A DNA stretch of 64,000 bases. It comes from an uncultured Eubacteriales bacterium (lineage in GTDB: Bacteria; Bacillota; Clostridia; Oscillospirales; CAG-272). The translations under genes were made by a program, and so were the position numbers. Positions 43,356 through 52,447 of the stretch are shown piece after piece. The notes under the pieces are model-generated. The model made no database searches, was not told where the DNA came from, and saw only the letters and a program-made list of their open reading frames with translations. Position 1 is the first letter of the stretch. Each line of letters opens with the position of its first letter. The stretch covers positions 124,001-188,000 of the forward strand of contig CAKRTQ010000002.1 in NCBI GenBank assembly GCA_934402395.1. Reading direction: 5' to 3'.

Positions 43356-45047
43356 TCACGTCCCGCATCCCGAGGCTCGTCCCTCGGATATCAGCTCGCG
43401 CGCCGCAAGACGCTGCACATCGGTGACGTTTATACCGCCGAGGATACGTGCGGTCTCCTCTATTCTCCCCGCTTCATCAAGCTTTCTGACAGTAGATTCG
43501 CTCCTTCCGTCGCGCTCGGTTTTGGATATAAGCAGGTGGGTGTCGGCAAGCGAGGCTATCTGCGCCGAGTGCGTAACGCAAAATATCTGTGTTCCGCGCG
43601 CCGCCTCCTTCAGCTTTATGCCGACCTTTCGCGAGGTCTTGCCGGAGATTCCCGCATCAACCTCATCATAAATGAGTGTGGGAACGCCGTCAAGCCCCGA
43701 CAGCACGCTTTTGAGAGACAGCATGATCCTTGAAAGCTCGCCGCCCGAGGCAATCTTTGCGAGCGGTCTGGGCGGTTCGCCGGGATTTGTGGCGATCATG
43801 AATTCCACGCGGTCAAGACCGTACTGAGACGGCTCATCGAGCGGCTCAACGGAGATCGCAAAGCGCACCTTCGGCATATCAAGGAACGCAAGCGAATCAG
43901 CCACCCGTGTCTCTATCCCCGCAGCAGCCGCACGTCTCAATTCGCCGAGTGCCGCGCCGGCTGCGCGAAGATCGGCATCAAGCTCACGTTCTCGTCGTCG
44001 CAGCTCATCGATCCTGTCGCCTCCGCCTTCAAGTGCGCTGAGCTTTGCCTCAGCAGCCTCTCTGAAAGCGATTATTTCCTCGACTGTCGATCCGTACTTG
44101 CGTTTGAGACGTGTTATCGCCTCAAGCCGCGATTCCACGGCATCGATCTTTGCAGTCACATCGCCGTCATCGTTCTCGCCCATATGCGCGTAGACCTCGG
44201 CTGCAATATCATCCGCTTCGTACCGGCAGGATTCAAGCCTTTCGGCATATTCCCGGTACTCGGGGTATACATCGGATATCTTTTTCAGCGCATCCGCCGC
44301 CTTTGACAGCAGATACGATGCGGTCACTCCCTTTTCGTTGCCGTATATTGCGCGAAGCGCAATATCTGTCTGTTTTTTTATGGTCTCAAGGCTTGAAAGC
44401 CGCTTCTTTTCGGTGAGCAGACGCTCCTCCTCGCCCGCCTTCAGTTTGAGCGCCGCTATATCCTTTATCTGATATTCAAGCATATCGCGGAGCTGGTTGA
44501 CTTCCTTTTCATCGCGGCACAGTTCTTTGATCTCCGCTCTGACGCCGCCAAGCTCCGAATATATCTTTTCGTATTTTTCAAGCATTTCGCCGGAATGCGC
44601 CGCAGCATCAAGCATTGACCGCTGCATTGCCGGATCTGTAAGCCTTATATTTTCATTCTGACCGTGTATCGATACCAAAAGTCCGCCGACACGCTTCAGC
44701 ACCGCCTGAGTGACCGTTCTGCCGTCTGCGCGGCAGGTCGAACGTCCGTCTGCGGTAAGGGTGCGTTCAAGACACACTTCCCCGTTTTCGCATTCGATAC
44801 CCATGTGCGAAAGCTCATCGGCAATGCGGCCCGCAATACCGTCAAACACTGCCGAAACGCACGCGCGCAGCTGACCGGTACGCATCAGTTCTCGCCCGGT
44901 GCGGTTACAAAGCAGAAAATTGATACTGTCGATGATTATCGACTTACCCGCTCCCGTTTCGCCGGTCATGGCTGTAAAGCCTTCGTCGGCATCAAGATCA
45001 AGCGTTCTGATAACGGCGATATTTTCTATATGGAGTGATCTCAGCAT
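43356..45047 (-). CDS. recN: DNA repair protein RecN
   Basis: 563-residue SMC-like ATPase acting early in double-strand break repair. Walker A is GETGAGKS at about 31-38. A long coiled-coil middle (about 150-350) separates it from the signature and Walker B region (LAKIASGGELSRIMLSLK and LIYDEVDAGISG). Start at 45047 is chosen for GGGAGGCGGAAAA upstream over 45074. It follows argR in the usual Firmicutes order. Confidence 0.97.
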   Translation of the reverse strand: MLRSLHIENIAVIRTLDLDADEGFTAMTGETGAGKSIIIDSINFLLCNRTGRELMRTGQLRACVSAVFDGIAGRIADELSHMGIECENGEVCLERTLTADGRSTCRADGRTVTQAVLKRVGGLLVSIHGQNENIRLTDPAMQRSMLDAAAHSGEMLEKYEKIYSELGGVRAEIKELCRDEKEVNQLRDMLEYQIKDIAALKLKAGEEERLLTEKKRLSSLETIKKQTDIALRAIYGNEKGVTASYLLSKAADALKKISDVYPEYREYAERLESCRYEADDIAAEVYAHMGENDDGDVTAKIDAVESRLEAITRLKRKYGSTVEEIIAFREAAEAKLSALEGGGDRIDELRRRERELDADLRAAGAALGELRRAAAAGIETRVADSLAFLDMPKVRFAISVEPLDEPSQYGLDRVEFMIATNPGEPPRPLAKIASGGELSRIMLSLKSVLSGLDGVPTLIYDEVDAGISGKTSRKVGIKLKEAARGTQIFCVTHSAQIASLADTHLLISKTERDGRSESTVRKLDEAGRIEETARILGGINVTDVQRLAARELISEGRASGCGT

Positions 45048-45083
45048 TTTTCCGCCTCCCTTCCGAGTGAGCAAAGCGCGCCG

Positions 45084-45539
45084 TCAGACTGACCTCAGCA
45101 GAGTTTTGATCTTTTCGCTGAGTGCTTTCGAGGAATCCAGTCCGCGCGTAACGATGAAAATAGTATCGTCGCCCGCAACGCTGCCGAGTATTTCGTTTGT
45201 TTCGATCGCATCGAGTCCCGCAGCCACCGCATTGGCTAACCCCGGATAGGTTGACAATACGATCATGTTGCCGGAGTAGTCCACTTTTTTTATTGATTCT
45301 ATCAACGCAGAATTAAATCTGAAGCTGCCCGCGCCTTCATCCTGCTTCGGTAATGTGTATTTGTATGTCCCGCGTCCCGTGGGAACCTTTGAGAGCTGGA
45401 GATCCTTTATGTCGCGGGAAACGGTTGCCTGAGTCACCTTGTATCCCTCGCGGCGCAAAAGACCGATAAGAGCCTCCTGCGTTTCGACCTCACAGTGCTC
45501 CACAAGAGAAATAATTTTTTGCTGCCGTCCGCTTTTCAT
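45084..45539 (-). CDS. argR: Arginine repressor
   Basis: 151-residue ArgR/AhrC. The N-terminal winged helix contains SRDIKDLQLSKVPTGRGTYKY, including the conserved recognition region. The C-terminal hexamerisation and arginine-binding domain carries GSVAGDDTIFIVTRG, with the conserved Asp pair. Arginine acts as corepressor. The gene stands between recN and nadK, the conserved Firmicutes position. Confidence 0.96.
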   Translation of the reverse strand: MKSGRQQKIISLVEHCEVETQEALIGLLRREGYKVTQATVSRDIKDLQLSKVPTGRGTYKYTLPKQDEGAGSFRFNSALIESIKKVDYSGNMIVLSTYPGLANAVAAGLDAIETNEILGSVAGDDTIFIVTRGLDSSKALSEKIKTLLRSV

Positions 45540-45597
45540 TATTTGACCACGCCTTTCTGCCAGATGCTTTTTTACCGTATTTTCTTTTTTCCGTAAT

Positions 45598-46485
45598 TCA
45601 TATCCCGCTCATTTTGCGGCAGAACATCGAATAGAACGAATCTTCCTTAAGTCTTACAATACCCGCCGACTTATCCGAACGCGTGACTCTAACCGAATCG
45701 CCGCGAGAGAGCTTGACATTCACTCTGCCGTCGACCGTAAGAAACAGCGCCGGCTCGCGCTGACAGATATTCACGATTTCAAGACGCGCACTGTCGGGAA
45801 ACACGATAGGCTTCGAGCATACCGAATGTGCGCATATGGGAGTTATGCATATTCCGCCAAGACGCGGATCGAGCACCGGTCCGCCTGCGGACAGAGAATA
45901 CGCCGTTGACCCTGTGGGAGTCGATGCGATCAGACCGTCGGCGCGGTATGACGCAACGGTTTTTCCGTTTTCCCTCAGTTCGATATCCACGATCCGCGCC
46001 ACCGAGCCGTTTGATACGACCGCATCGTTGAGCGCCCGCGCAATGTACACGCGCTTGCGTTCAGCACCGTCGGCACGTCCCAGCACCTCAACGTTCAGCA
46101 TCGAATGCTTTTCTATGTTGTATGATCCCACGTATAGTCTGTCTATGAGCGACAGCTCATCGATTTCAAGATCGCAAAGAAAACCGAGCCTGCCTTTGTT
46201 TATTCCGAGCACGGGGATCCCGCGCGATGCGGACCGCCGCGCCGCCTCAAGCACCGAGCCGTCGCCGCCTACGACCGCCACAAGCTCCGCGTTCTCATAA
46301 AGCGTGTGCGCAGTCATATAGCGCGGCGTAATGCCGGTAGCTTCTATCCCGCATTTTCCGCGCGCGGAAAGATCGAGCAATATTGCGGCTCCGTGCGCCG
46401 CAAATGCACGCGCTACGCTGCGTGCCGCCTCGGCTTTTTCCGGTATATTAAAATTTGTGACCAATGCTACCTTTGAAAACTGCAC
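45598..46485 (-). CDS. nadK: NAD kinase
   Basis: 295-residue NAD kinase making NADP from NAD and ATP. Motifs: GGDGSVLEAAR (GGDG, about 72-75), GINKGRLGFLCD and ALNDAVVSNG (NE/D motif), and STPTGSTAYSLSAGGPV. Start is GTG at 46485 with GGAGG 5 bases upstream; extension to 46569 lacks a ribosome site and overlaps tlyA. It is part of the conserved tlyA-nadK-argR-recN set. Confidence 0.95.
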   Translation of the reverse strand: MQFSKVALVTNFNIPEKAEAARSVARAFAAHGAAILLDLSARGKCGIEATGITPRYMTAHTLYENAELVAVVGGDGSVLEAARRSASRGIPVLGINKGRLGFLCDLEIDELSLIDRLYVGSYNIEKHSMLNVEVLGRADGAERKRVYIARALNDAVVSNGSVARIVDIELRENGKTVASYRADGLIASTPTGSTAYSLSAGGPVLDPRLGGICITPICAHSVCSKPIVFPDSARLEIVNICQREPALFLTVDGRVNVKLSRGDSVRVTRSDKSAGIVRLKEDSFYSMFCRKMSGI

Positions 46486-46543
46486 GAATCCCTCCGTAAT
46501 TATACGCCGCAGCGAATTTTGCGGCTTTTCTTTATTTGATTTG

Positions 46544-47302
46544 TCACATGATCCCGTTTCCGGACGCACGGCGTCTGAAGCGGGCGAGATATTCCGTATT
46601 TCCGTCTCCGCCCGTTATGGGCGAAACTATAATGCCGAGGCAGTCAAATCCGACCAACTCCGCAGCATAACGGACATTTTTGACCGCGCGCTCACGTGCT
46701 GATGCCGAGCGGACTATGCCGCCCTTGCCGACGTCAGCTCTTCCGACCTCGAACTGAGGTTTTATCAGGCTGATAAGTTCCCCGCCGTATCGAAGAAGCG
46801 CGGGGATCGCGGGAAGTATAAGCGTCTGCGAGATGAAAGAAACGTCCATCACTGCAATGTCATACCCATCGCCCGCATCCGCCGGCGAAATATACCGCGC
46901 GTTGACCCTTTCAAGCGAACGGACGCGCGCATCACCGGCAAGCCGCGGCGCAAGCTGATCGTGACCGGAATCGACCGCAGTCACGTGCGCGGCACCGTGT
47001 GCCAGAAGACAATCGGTAAATCCGCCGGTCGACGCTCCTATGTCGATCGCGCGCACGCCAGCCACCGAAATGCCAAAGGTATCAAGCGCCGCTTCAAGCT
47101 TGAGCCCGCCGCGGCTTACATATTTCGTTTCGGGCGACGGTGTGATGTTGACGGTCAAGACATCTGTCTCGTCCGGGATATCCGCCGATGGCTTGCCTAT
47201 AATCCTGCCGTTCACCGCGACGTATCCGCCCTCTATCAATTTTTTTGCGGATTCGCGGCTTGCCGCCAACCCGCGCTTTACAAGAAAAACATCAGCCCTC
47301 AT
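46544..47302 (-). CDS. tlyA: TlyA family rRNA 2'-O-methyltransferase
   Basis: 252-residue protein with an N-terminal S4 RNA-binding domain (about 1-60, MRADVFLVKRGLAASRESAKKLI) and an FtsJ-like Rossmann methyltransferase. SAM-binding segment is AIDIGASTGGFTDCLL (about 86-101), and MDVSFISQTLILPAIP follows. In mycobacteria TlyA methylates 16S and 23S rRNA; the older name hemolysin is misleading. It sits 10 bases after ispA. In many Firmicutes dxs lies between them; here it is absent. Confidence 0.93.
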   Translation of the reverse strand: MRADVFLVKRGLAASRESAKKLIEGGYVAVNGRIIGKPSADIPDETDVLTVNITPSPETKYVSRGGLKLEAALDTFGISVAGVRAIDIGASTGGFTDCLLAHGAAHVTAVDSGHDQLAPRLAGDARVRSLERVNARYISPADAGDGYDIAVMDVSFISQTLILPAIPALLRYGGELISLIKPQFEVGRADVGKGGIVRSASARERAVKNVRYAAELVGFDCLGIIVSPITGGDGNTEYLARFRRRASGNGIM

Positions 47303-47311
47303 AGCTTGCTT

Positions 47312-48208
47312 TCACTTGCGTCTGACAAGAAGCCACTCGGCAAGCGACACAAGCATTTCGCTACCCGGATAGTGCTTTACGGCATTTATTGCCTCATTGG
47401 TAACGCGCCGTGCCTCTTCACGCGCTTCTGCCGCGCTCATAAAGCTGAGGTATGTCGTCTTTCCGTCTCTTGCATCGGACCCGACCGATTTGCCAAGCTC
47501 ATCCGCTGTGCTTTCGGCATCAAGAACATCGTCAATGATCTGAAATGCCATACCTGTTGAAAGCGCATATGTGCGCGCCGCCTGCATTCTTTCATCGCCG
47601 TCCGGCACACCGGCGGCTATGCATCCGAGTCCGGTGCTGACGCGCATAAGCTCGCCGGTTTTTCTGCTGTAAAGAAGACGAAGCTCATCAAGCGATATCG
47701 CACGCGTTTCAGCAGCCATATCCATTATCTGCCCTTCTATCATGCCTATCGCGCCTCTGCCGAGCAGCTGCCCCGCGCGAAGAGCATCCGCGGGAACCGC
47801 ATACGGATTTTCAAGAGCCGTCACCAGCGAGCGCACCTCAAGCGCATCGCCCGCAAGCAAAGCCGTTGCCTCTCCGTGGACCTTATGATTGGTCGGTCTG
47901 CCGCGTCTCATGTCATCGTCATCCATACACGGAAGGTCGTCGTGGATGAGTGAAAATGTATGCATCATCTCAACGGCGCAGGCAAACGGCATTGCAGCCG
48001 CTTCGCTGCCGCCGAAAAGACGGCAGAATTCAAGCGTAAGGTACGGCCTTATCCGCTTTCCGCCTGCCATGAGGCTGTAAAGCTCCGCGCCGCAGAGCAT
48101 ATCGTTCCCGGCATGTTCCGGATAGTACCCGCGAAGCGCCGCAGCGGTTTTTTTTGCCGCAAGATCAAGCGCATCGGTAATTACGGCATTTGTTTTATCA
48201 AAAGACAT
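47312..48208 (-). CDS. ispA: Farnesyl diphosphate synthase (polyprenyl synthetase)
   Basis: 298-residue trans-prenyltransferase condensing IPP with allylic diphosphates, expected product C15. First Asp-rich motif is DDLPCMDDDDMRRG (about 91-104), of the bacterial type with two residues between the Asp pairs. The second is in FQIIDDVLDAES (about 223-234). GKRIRPYLTLEFCRLFG carries the IPP-binding residues. Length and context (after xseB) match IspA. Confidence 0.95.
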   Translation of the reverse strand: MSFDKTNAVITDALDLAAKKTAAALRGYYPEHAGNDMLCGAELYSLMAGGKRIRPYLTLEFCRLFGGSEAAAMPFACAVEMMHTFSLIHDDLPCMDDDDMRRGRPTNHKVHGEATALLAGDALEVRSLVTALENPYAVPADALRAGQLLGRGAIGMIEGQIMDMAAETRAISLDELRLLYSRKTGELMRVSTGLGCIAAGVPDGDERMQAARTYALSTGMAFQIIDDVLDAESTADELGKSVGSDARDGKTTYLSFMSAAEAREEARRVTNEAINAVKHYPGSEMLVSLAEWLLVRRK

Positions 48209-48215
48209 TTTATCC

Positions 48216-48491
48216 TCAGCTTTCCGAACCGGTCAGAATATTGACACGTCTCTCCGCTTCCTCAAGCTTTCCCGAACAGAGCCGGACCAGCGCCACGCCC
48301 TCCTCGTACAGCTTCATGGACTCCTCAAGCGATGTTTTTCCGTCTTCAAGAGCACGCACAACGGCTTCAAGGCGCGTCATTGCCGCTTCAAACGTCACAG
48401 ATTCTTTTTTGACCGTTTTTTCCGTCTTTGAAGGGCGCGTTTTTTTAGGCGCAGCGGTGCCTTCCTTATCGTTTATTATATCGTTATCCAT
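48216..48491 (-). CDS. xseB: Exodeoxyribonuclease VII small subunit
   Basis: 91-residue XseB. The core TFEAAMTRLEAVVRALEDGKTSLEESMKLYEEGVALVRLC (shown here only by its TFEAAMTRLE and LEESMKLYEEGV parts) is diagnostic. A Lys/Thr-rich N-terminal extension of about 30 residues precedes it, longer than usual. It overlaps the 3' end of xseA by 8 bases. Confidence 0.95.
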   Translation of the reverse strand: MDNDIINDKEGTAAPKKTRPSKTEKTVKKESVTFEAAMTRLEAVVRALEDGKTSLEESMKLYEEGVALVRLCSGKLEEAERRVNILTGSES

Positions 48492-49731
48492 TGTTTTTCC
48501 TCATAATTCCGTCAACGGTCGCGGCAACCTCTCCGTCCCGCATCGTGAGCTTTATCTCATCGCCCACGCAAAGACCGTCAACACCTCCGATTATTCTTCT
48601 GCCGTCACCGGAATGCACTGCGGCATATCCGCGCGCCAGCACGCTCAGGGGATTCATCGCGTCAAGCGAAGCCACCGCCGCGCCAAAACGCGAACGGGCA
48701 TTTTTAAGGCGCATGGAATATACCGTGCCGAGCCGCTCCTCGCACATAAGCAGTGCCGTTCGGCGCGTGTCGAGCATGAATGCGGGATCGGTCAGCGAGC
48801 GCCGCGACGCAAGAGCGGCGAGCCGCGCCTTTTCGCGTTCAAGCTTTGCGCCGAGCAAAGATGACAGCCGCGAGCCTACATTTGAAAGCTGAGTTGCGAG
48901 TCTTGCCGAATCCGGCACCGCGAGCTCAGCCGCCGCAGAAGGCGTCGGAGCGCGGAGATCGGCGGCAAGATCAGCTATCGTAAAGTCGGTTTCATGACCG
49001 ACCGCGCTTATTACCGGTATATGCGATGCTGCGATCGTTCGCGCCAAGCCCTCGCCGTTGAACGCCCAGAGGTCTTCCATCGAGCCGCCTCCGCGTCCGA
49101 TTATCAGCACATCGGGCGCACCGTCTGCCATCCGATTGAAATATCTGATGCCTGCCGACACAGACGCCTCCGCCCCCTCGCCCTGTACGAGCGTAGGATA
49201 AAGCGTCACCTCGGCATACGGAAAGCGTCTTGCGAGAATATTCAGAATATCCTGTATCGCCGCACCCGTGGGCGATGTTACAACGCCTATCCGTTCGGGA
49301 TATTTCGGTATCGGCTTTTTGCGTGATTCGTCAAACAGCCCCTCCGCCCCGAGACGAGCCTTGAGCTGTTCATATCGAAGATAAAGCGCACCCGCGCCGT
49401 CGGGGATCATATCGGTGACATATATCTGATATTGTCCGCTCTTTACATAGGACGAAATATGCCCGAAAAGCACCGCCTTCATGCCGTTTTCGGGCACAAA
49501 GTCAAGCCGCGAGGCATATGAGCGGAACATTACCGCGGCAATGGCGCCGCCATCGTCCTTCAGCGTGAAGTAAAAATGTCCCGTCTGGTAGTGATTTTTA
49601 AAATTTGAAATTTCCCCGCGCACCGCAACGGCAGCAAGCACATCGTCGGTGTCGAGAAGCGTTTTTATATATTCATTGAGAGCCGTGACGGACAGTGCCT
49701 CAATGCGCTGTGCGTTATCCATTGTGTTCAT
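48484..49731 (-). CDS. xseA: Exodeoxyribonuclease VII large subunit
   Basis: 415-residue XseA that with XseB degrades single-stranded DNA from both ends. The N-terminal OB domain (VRGEISNFKNHYQTGHFYFTLKDDGG, about 46-71) and the catalytic region (RIGVVTSPTGAAIQDILN, DVLIIGRGGGSMEDLWAFN and ISAVGHETDFTIAD) are all typical. Start at 49731 (second ATG at 49722) is chosen because the longer reading to 49824 is inside the upstream gene; the ribosome site (CAGGCG) is weak, and the start overlaps the end of the TsaD-like gene. Confidence 0.94.
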   Translation of the reverse strand: MNTMDNAQRIEALSVTALNEYIKTLLDTDDVLAAVAVRGEISNFKNHYQTGHFYFTLKDDGGAIAAVMFRSYASRLDFVPENGMKAVLFGHISSYVKSGQYQIYVTDMIPDGAGALYLRYEQLKARLGAEGLFDESRKKPIPKYPERIGVVTSPTGAAIQDILNILARRFPYAEVTLYPTLVQGEGAEASVSAGIRYFNRMADGAPDVLIIGRGGGSMEDLWAFNGEGLARTIAASHIPVISAVGHETDFTIADLAADLRAPTPSAAAELAVPDSARLATQLSNVGSRLSSLLGAKLEREKARLAALASRRSLTDPAFMLDTRRTALLMCEERLGTVYSMRLKNARSRFGAAVASLDAMNPLSVLARGYAAVHSGDGRRIIGGVDGLCVGDEIKLTMRDGEVAATVDGIMRKNNG

Positions 49732-50683
49732 CAATATATCTGCGCCTGCATAGCAACGCCACACCGGCGGCGTTGTCGGCTGAAAAACACGGCTCCGCAA
49801 AACGGCAATCGCCAAGTGCTTCAAGCTGACGGCGTATGCGCCGGTTGCTCATAACTCCACCGGCAAAAACTATCGGCAAACGACCGTATAAAACGCGAAG
49901 CTCCTCAGCCATTTTAAAAAGCACTGCCGCAATATAGTCAAGCAGGTACGCGGCAATGTCGCACGGCGGAATACCGTCCGCAAACTGTTTTTCTGTCTGG
50001 TTCTGCACGCCGGAAAGATTGCACCAGCCGTCTCTCACCGGGACGCGCGAGAATTTATATTTTTTGTCCGATGCCGCAGCCAGCTCTTCAAGTGCCGGAC
50101 CGCACGGAAAACGCAGCCCGAGCATAACGCCGGCGCGGTCGATTGCCTGCCCGGCGTTGAGATCCTGCGTGCCCCCGATTATTTTCACGGAAAACACGCG
50201 CGACGGATCATCACCGGGACCGCAAAGCAACGCCTCGGTCGTTCCGCCCGAAACATGAAATGCAATATGTCTGCCGCCTATGAGCGACTCCGCACCCGAC
50301 GAATACAGTGCTGCCATTATATGACCGCTCTGATGCGATACCCGGTAAAGCGGTACGGACGCAAGATCCGCCATTGCAGACGCCGCCGCTACACCGGCAA
50401 GAAAGCATGGCATATACGAACCCTCGGCATCGCGCGGCGCGGACGAAACTCCGAACGCCGCTACCCTTTCGCCCGCAAGGTCGCCCGCAAGCAGAGAGCG
50501 CAACCGCGCGGTAACAAGCGGCAGATTGCGTGTATGGGCAAACACGGCATCCGACTGGCGCAACCCGCATTCGCCGGCTCCGACCGGGAGTGGCTCCTTG
50601 AAATTTGCCACTACCTTTCCATCTCCGGTGCACAGCGCAAGAGAGGTTGTGTAGTTGCTGGTGTCAACACCGCAGAAAAGCAT
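49715..50683 (-). CDS. TsaD/Kae1-like ASKHA protein
   Basis: 322-residue member of the Kae1/TsaD (old O-sialoglycoprotein endopeptidase, M22) family. The N-terminus FCGVDTSNYTTSLALC and the metal motif H-x-x-x-H in YRVSHQSGHIMAAL (about 115-119) are as in TsaD, and FAGGVMSNRRIR near 285 is the nucleotide-binding segment. It is a clostridial relative found between nusB and xseA and probably a paralogue rather than the t6A-forming TsaD itself. TsaB and TsaE are not nearby. It ends at the xseA start. Confidence 0.8.
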   Translation of the reverse strand: MLFCGVDTSNYTTSLALCTGDGKVVANFKEPLPVGAGECGLRQSDAVFAHTRNLPLVTARLRSLLAGDLAGERVAAFGVSSAPRDAEGSYMPCFLAGVAAASAMADLASVPLYRVSHQSGHIMAALYSSGAESLIGGRHIAFHVSGGTTEALLCGPGDDPSRVFSVKIIGGTQDLNAGQAIDRAGVMLGLRFPCGPALEELAAASDKKYKFSRVPVRDGWCNLSGVQNQTEKQFADGIPPCDIAAYLLDYIAAVLFKMAEELRVLYGRLPIVFAGGVMSNRRIRRQLEALGDCRFAEPCFSADNAAGVALLCRRRYIDEHNG

Positions 50684-51099
50684 TATTTATCTCCCGCAGT
50701 TTCGTCCGACTTGCTTTTCATAACGGCGTTGAGGATGCCGTTTACAAACGGGCGCGCTTTTTCGTCATCGTATTTTTTTATCATCTCCACAGCCTCGTTT
50801 ACGGCAACGCTGTCGGGGACATCGGTAAAAAGCATTTCATACACGCCGAGTCTCAGCACAGCGCGCGCAACACCCGAAAGCCGCTCGAGCTTCCACCCGT
50901 GTGCATTTTTGCCTATCGCCGCGTCTACATCGTCAATATGCTCAACAGTGCCGAAAAAAAGACCGCGCACAAAATCATCGTCAGGAAGTCCGCGTACTTC
51001 TTCTGCCGTCTCATATATGGCAGCGGCGTCGGCATCCGCACGGAAGCCGTACTCAAAAAGAAGTCCCACCGCGTTTTCTCTTGCTTCTCGTCTTGTCAT
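50683..51099 (-). CDS. nusB: Transcription antitermination factor NusB
   Basis: 138-residue NusB that binds boxA RNA with NusE (S10) in rRNA antitermination. The start MTRREARENAVGLLFEYGF and the NEAVEMIKKYDDEKARPFVNGILNAV region (about 100-125) are diagnostic. Start at 51099 is chosen for CAGAAAGGAAC-type upstream sequence (AAAGGAACAAA); the reading to 51201 covers the promoter. Its ATG/stop overlap with the TsaD-like gene is tight. Confidence 0.96.
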   Translation of the reverse strand: MTRREARENAVGLLFEYGFRADADAAAIYETAEEVRGLPDDDFVRGLFFGTVEHIDDVDAAIGKNAHGWKLERLSGVARAVLRLGVYEMLFTDVPDSVAVNEAVEMIKKYDDEKARPFVNGILNAVMKSKSDETAGDK

Positions 51100-51169
51100 T
51101 TTGTTCCTTTCAGGGCGGATGACCGACCGCAAACGCTTTATCGGGCATTCCACTCCATTATACTGATAT

Positions 51170-51198
51170 ATTATACTTATAAAAATCATAAAAGTCAA
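51170..51198 (-). promoter_or_regulatory. Sigma-A promoter of the nusB cluster
   Basis: Minus strand TTGACT (plus 51193-51198), 17-base spacer, TATAAT (plus 51170-51175). Confidence 0.8.
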
Positions 51199-51205
51199 CA
51201 CCGGA

Positions 51206-51229
51206 ATGAATATTTCTCTGAATATTCAT
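51206..51229. promoter_or_regulatory. Inverted repeat between nusB and the M23 gene
   Basis: ATGAATATT-TCTCTG-AATATTCAT, perfect 9-base arms. It lies just upstream of the nusB -35 and 57 bases before the M23 start, so it may be an operator for either. No good sigma-A promoter was found for the M23 gene, leaving room for another sigma factor; TGAATA at 51207-51212 could be part of a forespore-type -35. Confidence 0.4.
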
Positions 51230-51285
51230 CATTTTTATTCAGAGAACAGCATATTATATGGCAAGAAAATATAAAAGGAGCACAA

Positions 51286-52353
51286 ATGAAACGACGAATC
51301 TGCATCCTTCTTGCGGGGGGCCTCTGTCTCGGTCTTAATCTGTGGTGCGAACAGACCGCACCGACAGCCGCAGAATCGGACAACGATGCAATAAACGCGT
51401 ACCTTGACGTGTCGGCATCCGCTGCCGCCGACTCGGAAAACAGCATTTATACCGAGGGCAATATCAGATACATCGAATTCACGCCGACAGCCGCCGCGCT
51501 GCGCGCCGCGTCCGCTTACGATATCAGAACGCACGGAACAGACAAATTCATAAGCTGGATCGATATCCTCGCGGCATGGGCGGCGAAAAACGGCGGCTCC
51601 TTCTCCGCATTCAGTGAAAAAAAGATGTCGGTGCTCACCGAGAGCATACTTTCGCTCGGAGCCAAAAAAGCTGCCGGCAACGAACGGCTTTTCGATTATT
51701 ATTCCGAAGCATACGGCGCCGTGCTCGGCGGTATGCTCGGGGAGTACGCCGCCGTGAGCCGAGCCGATGACGGAAGCGAGACAACCGAAAGTCTCTACGG
51801 CATCCGCGCATTTTCTCCCATCGCTTCCGGCAGATGGTACAACGACTATGATGATTTCGGCGCATCGCGTTCCTTCGGCTACCGGCGCCGCCACCTCGGG
51901 CACGATATGCTCGGCAGCGTCGGCACACCGATAATTGCAATGGAGAGCGGCTACGTCGAAAGCTGCGGATGGAACGTTTACGGCGGCTGGCGCATAGGCA
52001 TTCGCTCGTTTGACGGAAAAAGGTATTACTACTACGCACATCTTCGGAGCGGGCACCCGTACTGCGACATATACGAGGGCAGGATAGTTGACGCAGGAGA
52101 GGTCATAGGCTATCTCGGGATGACGGGATACAGCACCAAGGAAGACAAAAACAATATCGACACGCCTCACCTGCATGTCGGGCTTGAAATAATTTTCAAG
52201 CCCGAACAAAAGGACGGCTACAATCAGATATGGGTCGATATGTATGCAATAACATCGTTCTTATCCGACCGCCGCGCCGCGACATTCAAAGACGCTTCGG
52301 CGGGCGAGAGCGTATCGCGCATTCATTACATTTATCCCGAAACGCCGGATTGA
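51286..52353 (+). CDS. M23 family metallopeptidase (exported)
   Basis: 355-residue zinc endopeptidase of the LytM/lysostaphin type, expected to act on peptidoglycan peptides outside the membrane. A hydrophobic N-terminus (about 4-20) acts as signal or anchor. The zinc motifs are H-x-x-x-D in RRHLGHDMLG (about 204-213) and H-x-H in PHLHVGLEI (about 291-298). AAAGGAGCACAA precedes the ATG at 51286; an in-frame reading to 50605 runs antisense across nusB and is rejected. A sporulation role (SpoIIQ-like) is possible but unproven. Confidence 0.9.
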   Translation: MKRRICILLAGGLCLGLNLWCEQTAPTAAESDNDAINAYLDVSASAAADSENSIYTEGNIRYIEFTPTAAALRAASAYDIRTHGTDKFISWIDILAAWAAKNGGSFSAFSEKKMSVLTESILSLGAKKAAGNERLFDYYSEAYGAVLGGMLGEYAAVSRADDGSETTESLYGIRAFSPIASGRWYNDYDDFGASRSFGYRRRHLGHDMLGSVGTPIIAMESGYVESCGWNVYGGWRIGIRSFDGKRYYYYAHLRSGHPYCDIYEGRIVDAGEVIGYLGMTGYSTKEDKNNIDTPHLHVGLEIIFKPEQKDGYNQIWVDMYAITSFLSDRRAATFKDASAGESVSRIHYIYPETPD

Positions 52354-52372
52354 AAAATTTTCGTTTTATCTA

Positions 52373-52401
52373 TTGCAATAAAGCGCGAAATGTGGTAAAG
52401 T
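52373..52401 (+). promoter_or_regulatory. Sigma-A promoter of the small membrane protein gene
   Basis: TTGCAA (52373-52378), 17-base spacer, TAAAGT (52396-52401). Confidence 0.6.
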
Positions 52402-52447
52402 ATATGGAAAGGGAGCTATGTCCCAACAAACAGAACGGACTTATAAA

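Noticed and set aside
50605..51285. N-terminal extension of the M23 peptidase
   Set aside because: The frame is open but runs antisense through nusB and its promoter; AAAGGAG and a signal peptide mark the start at 51286.
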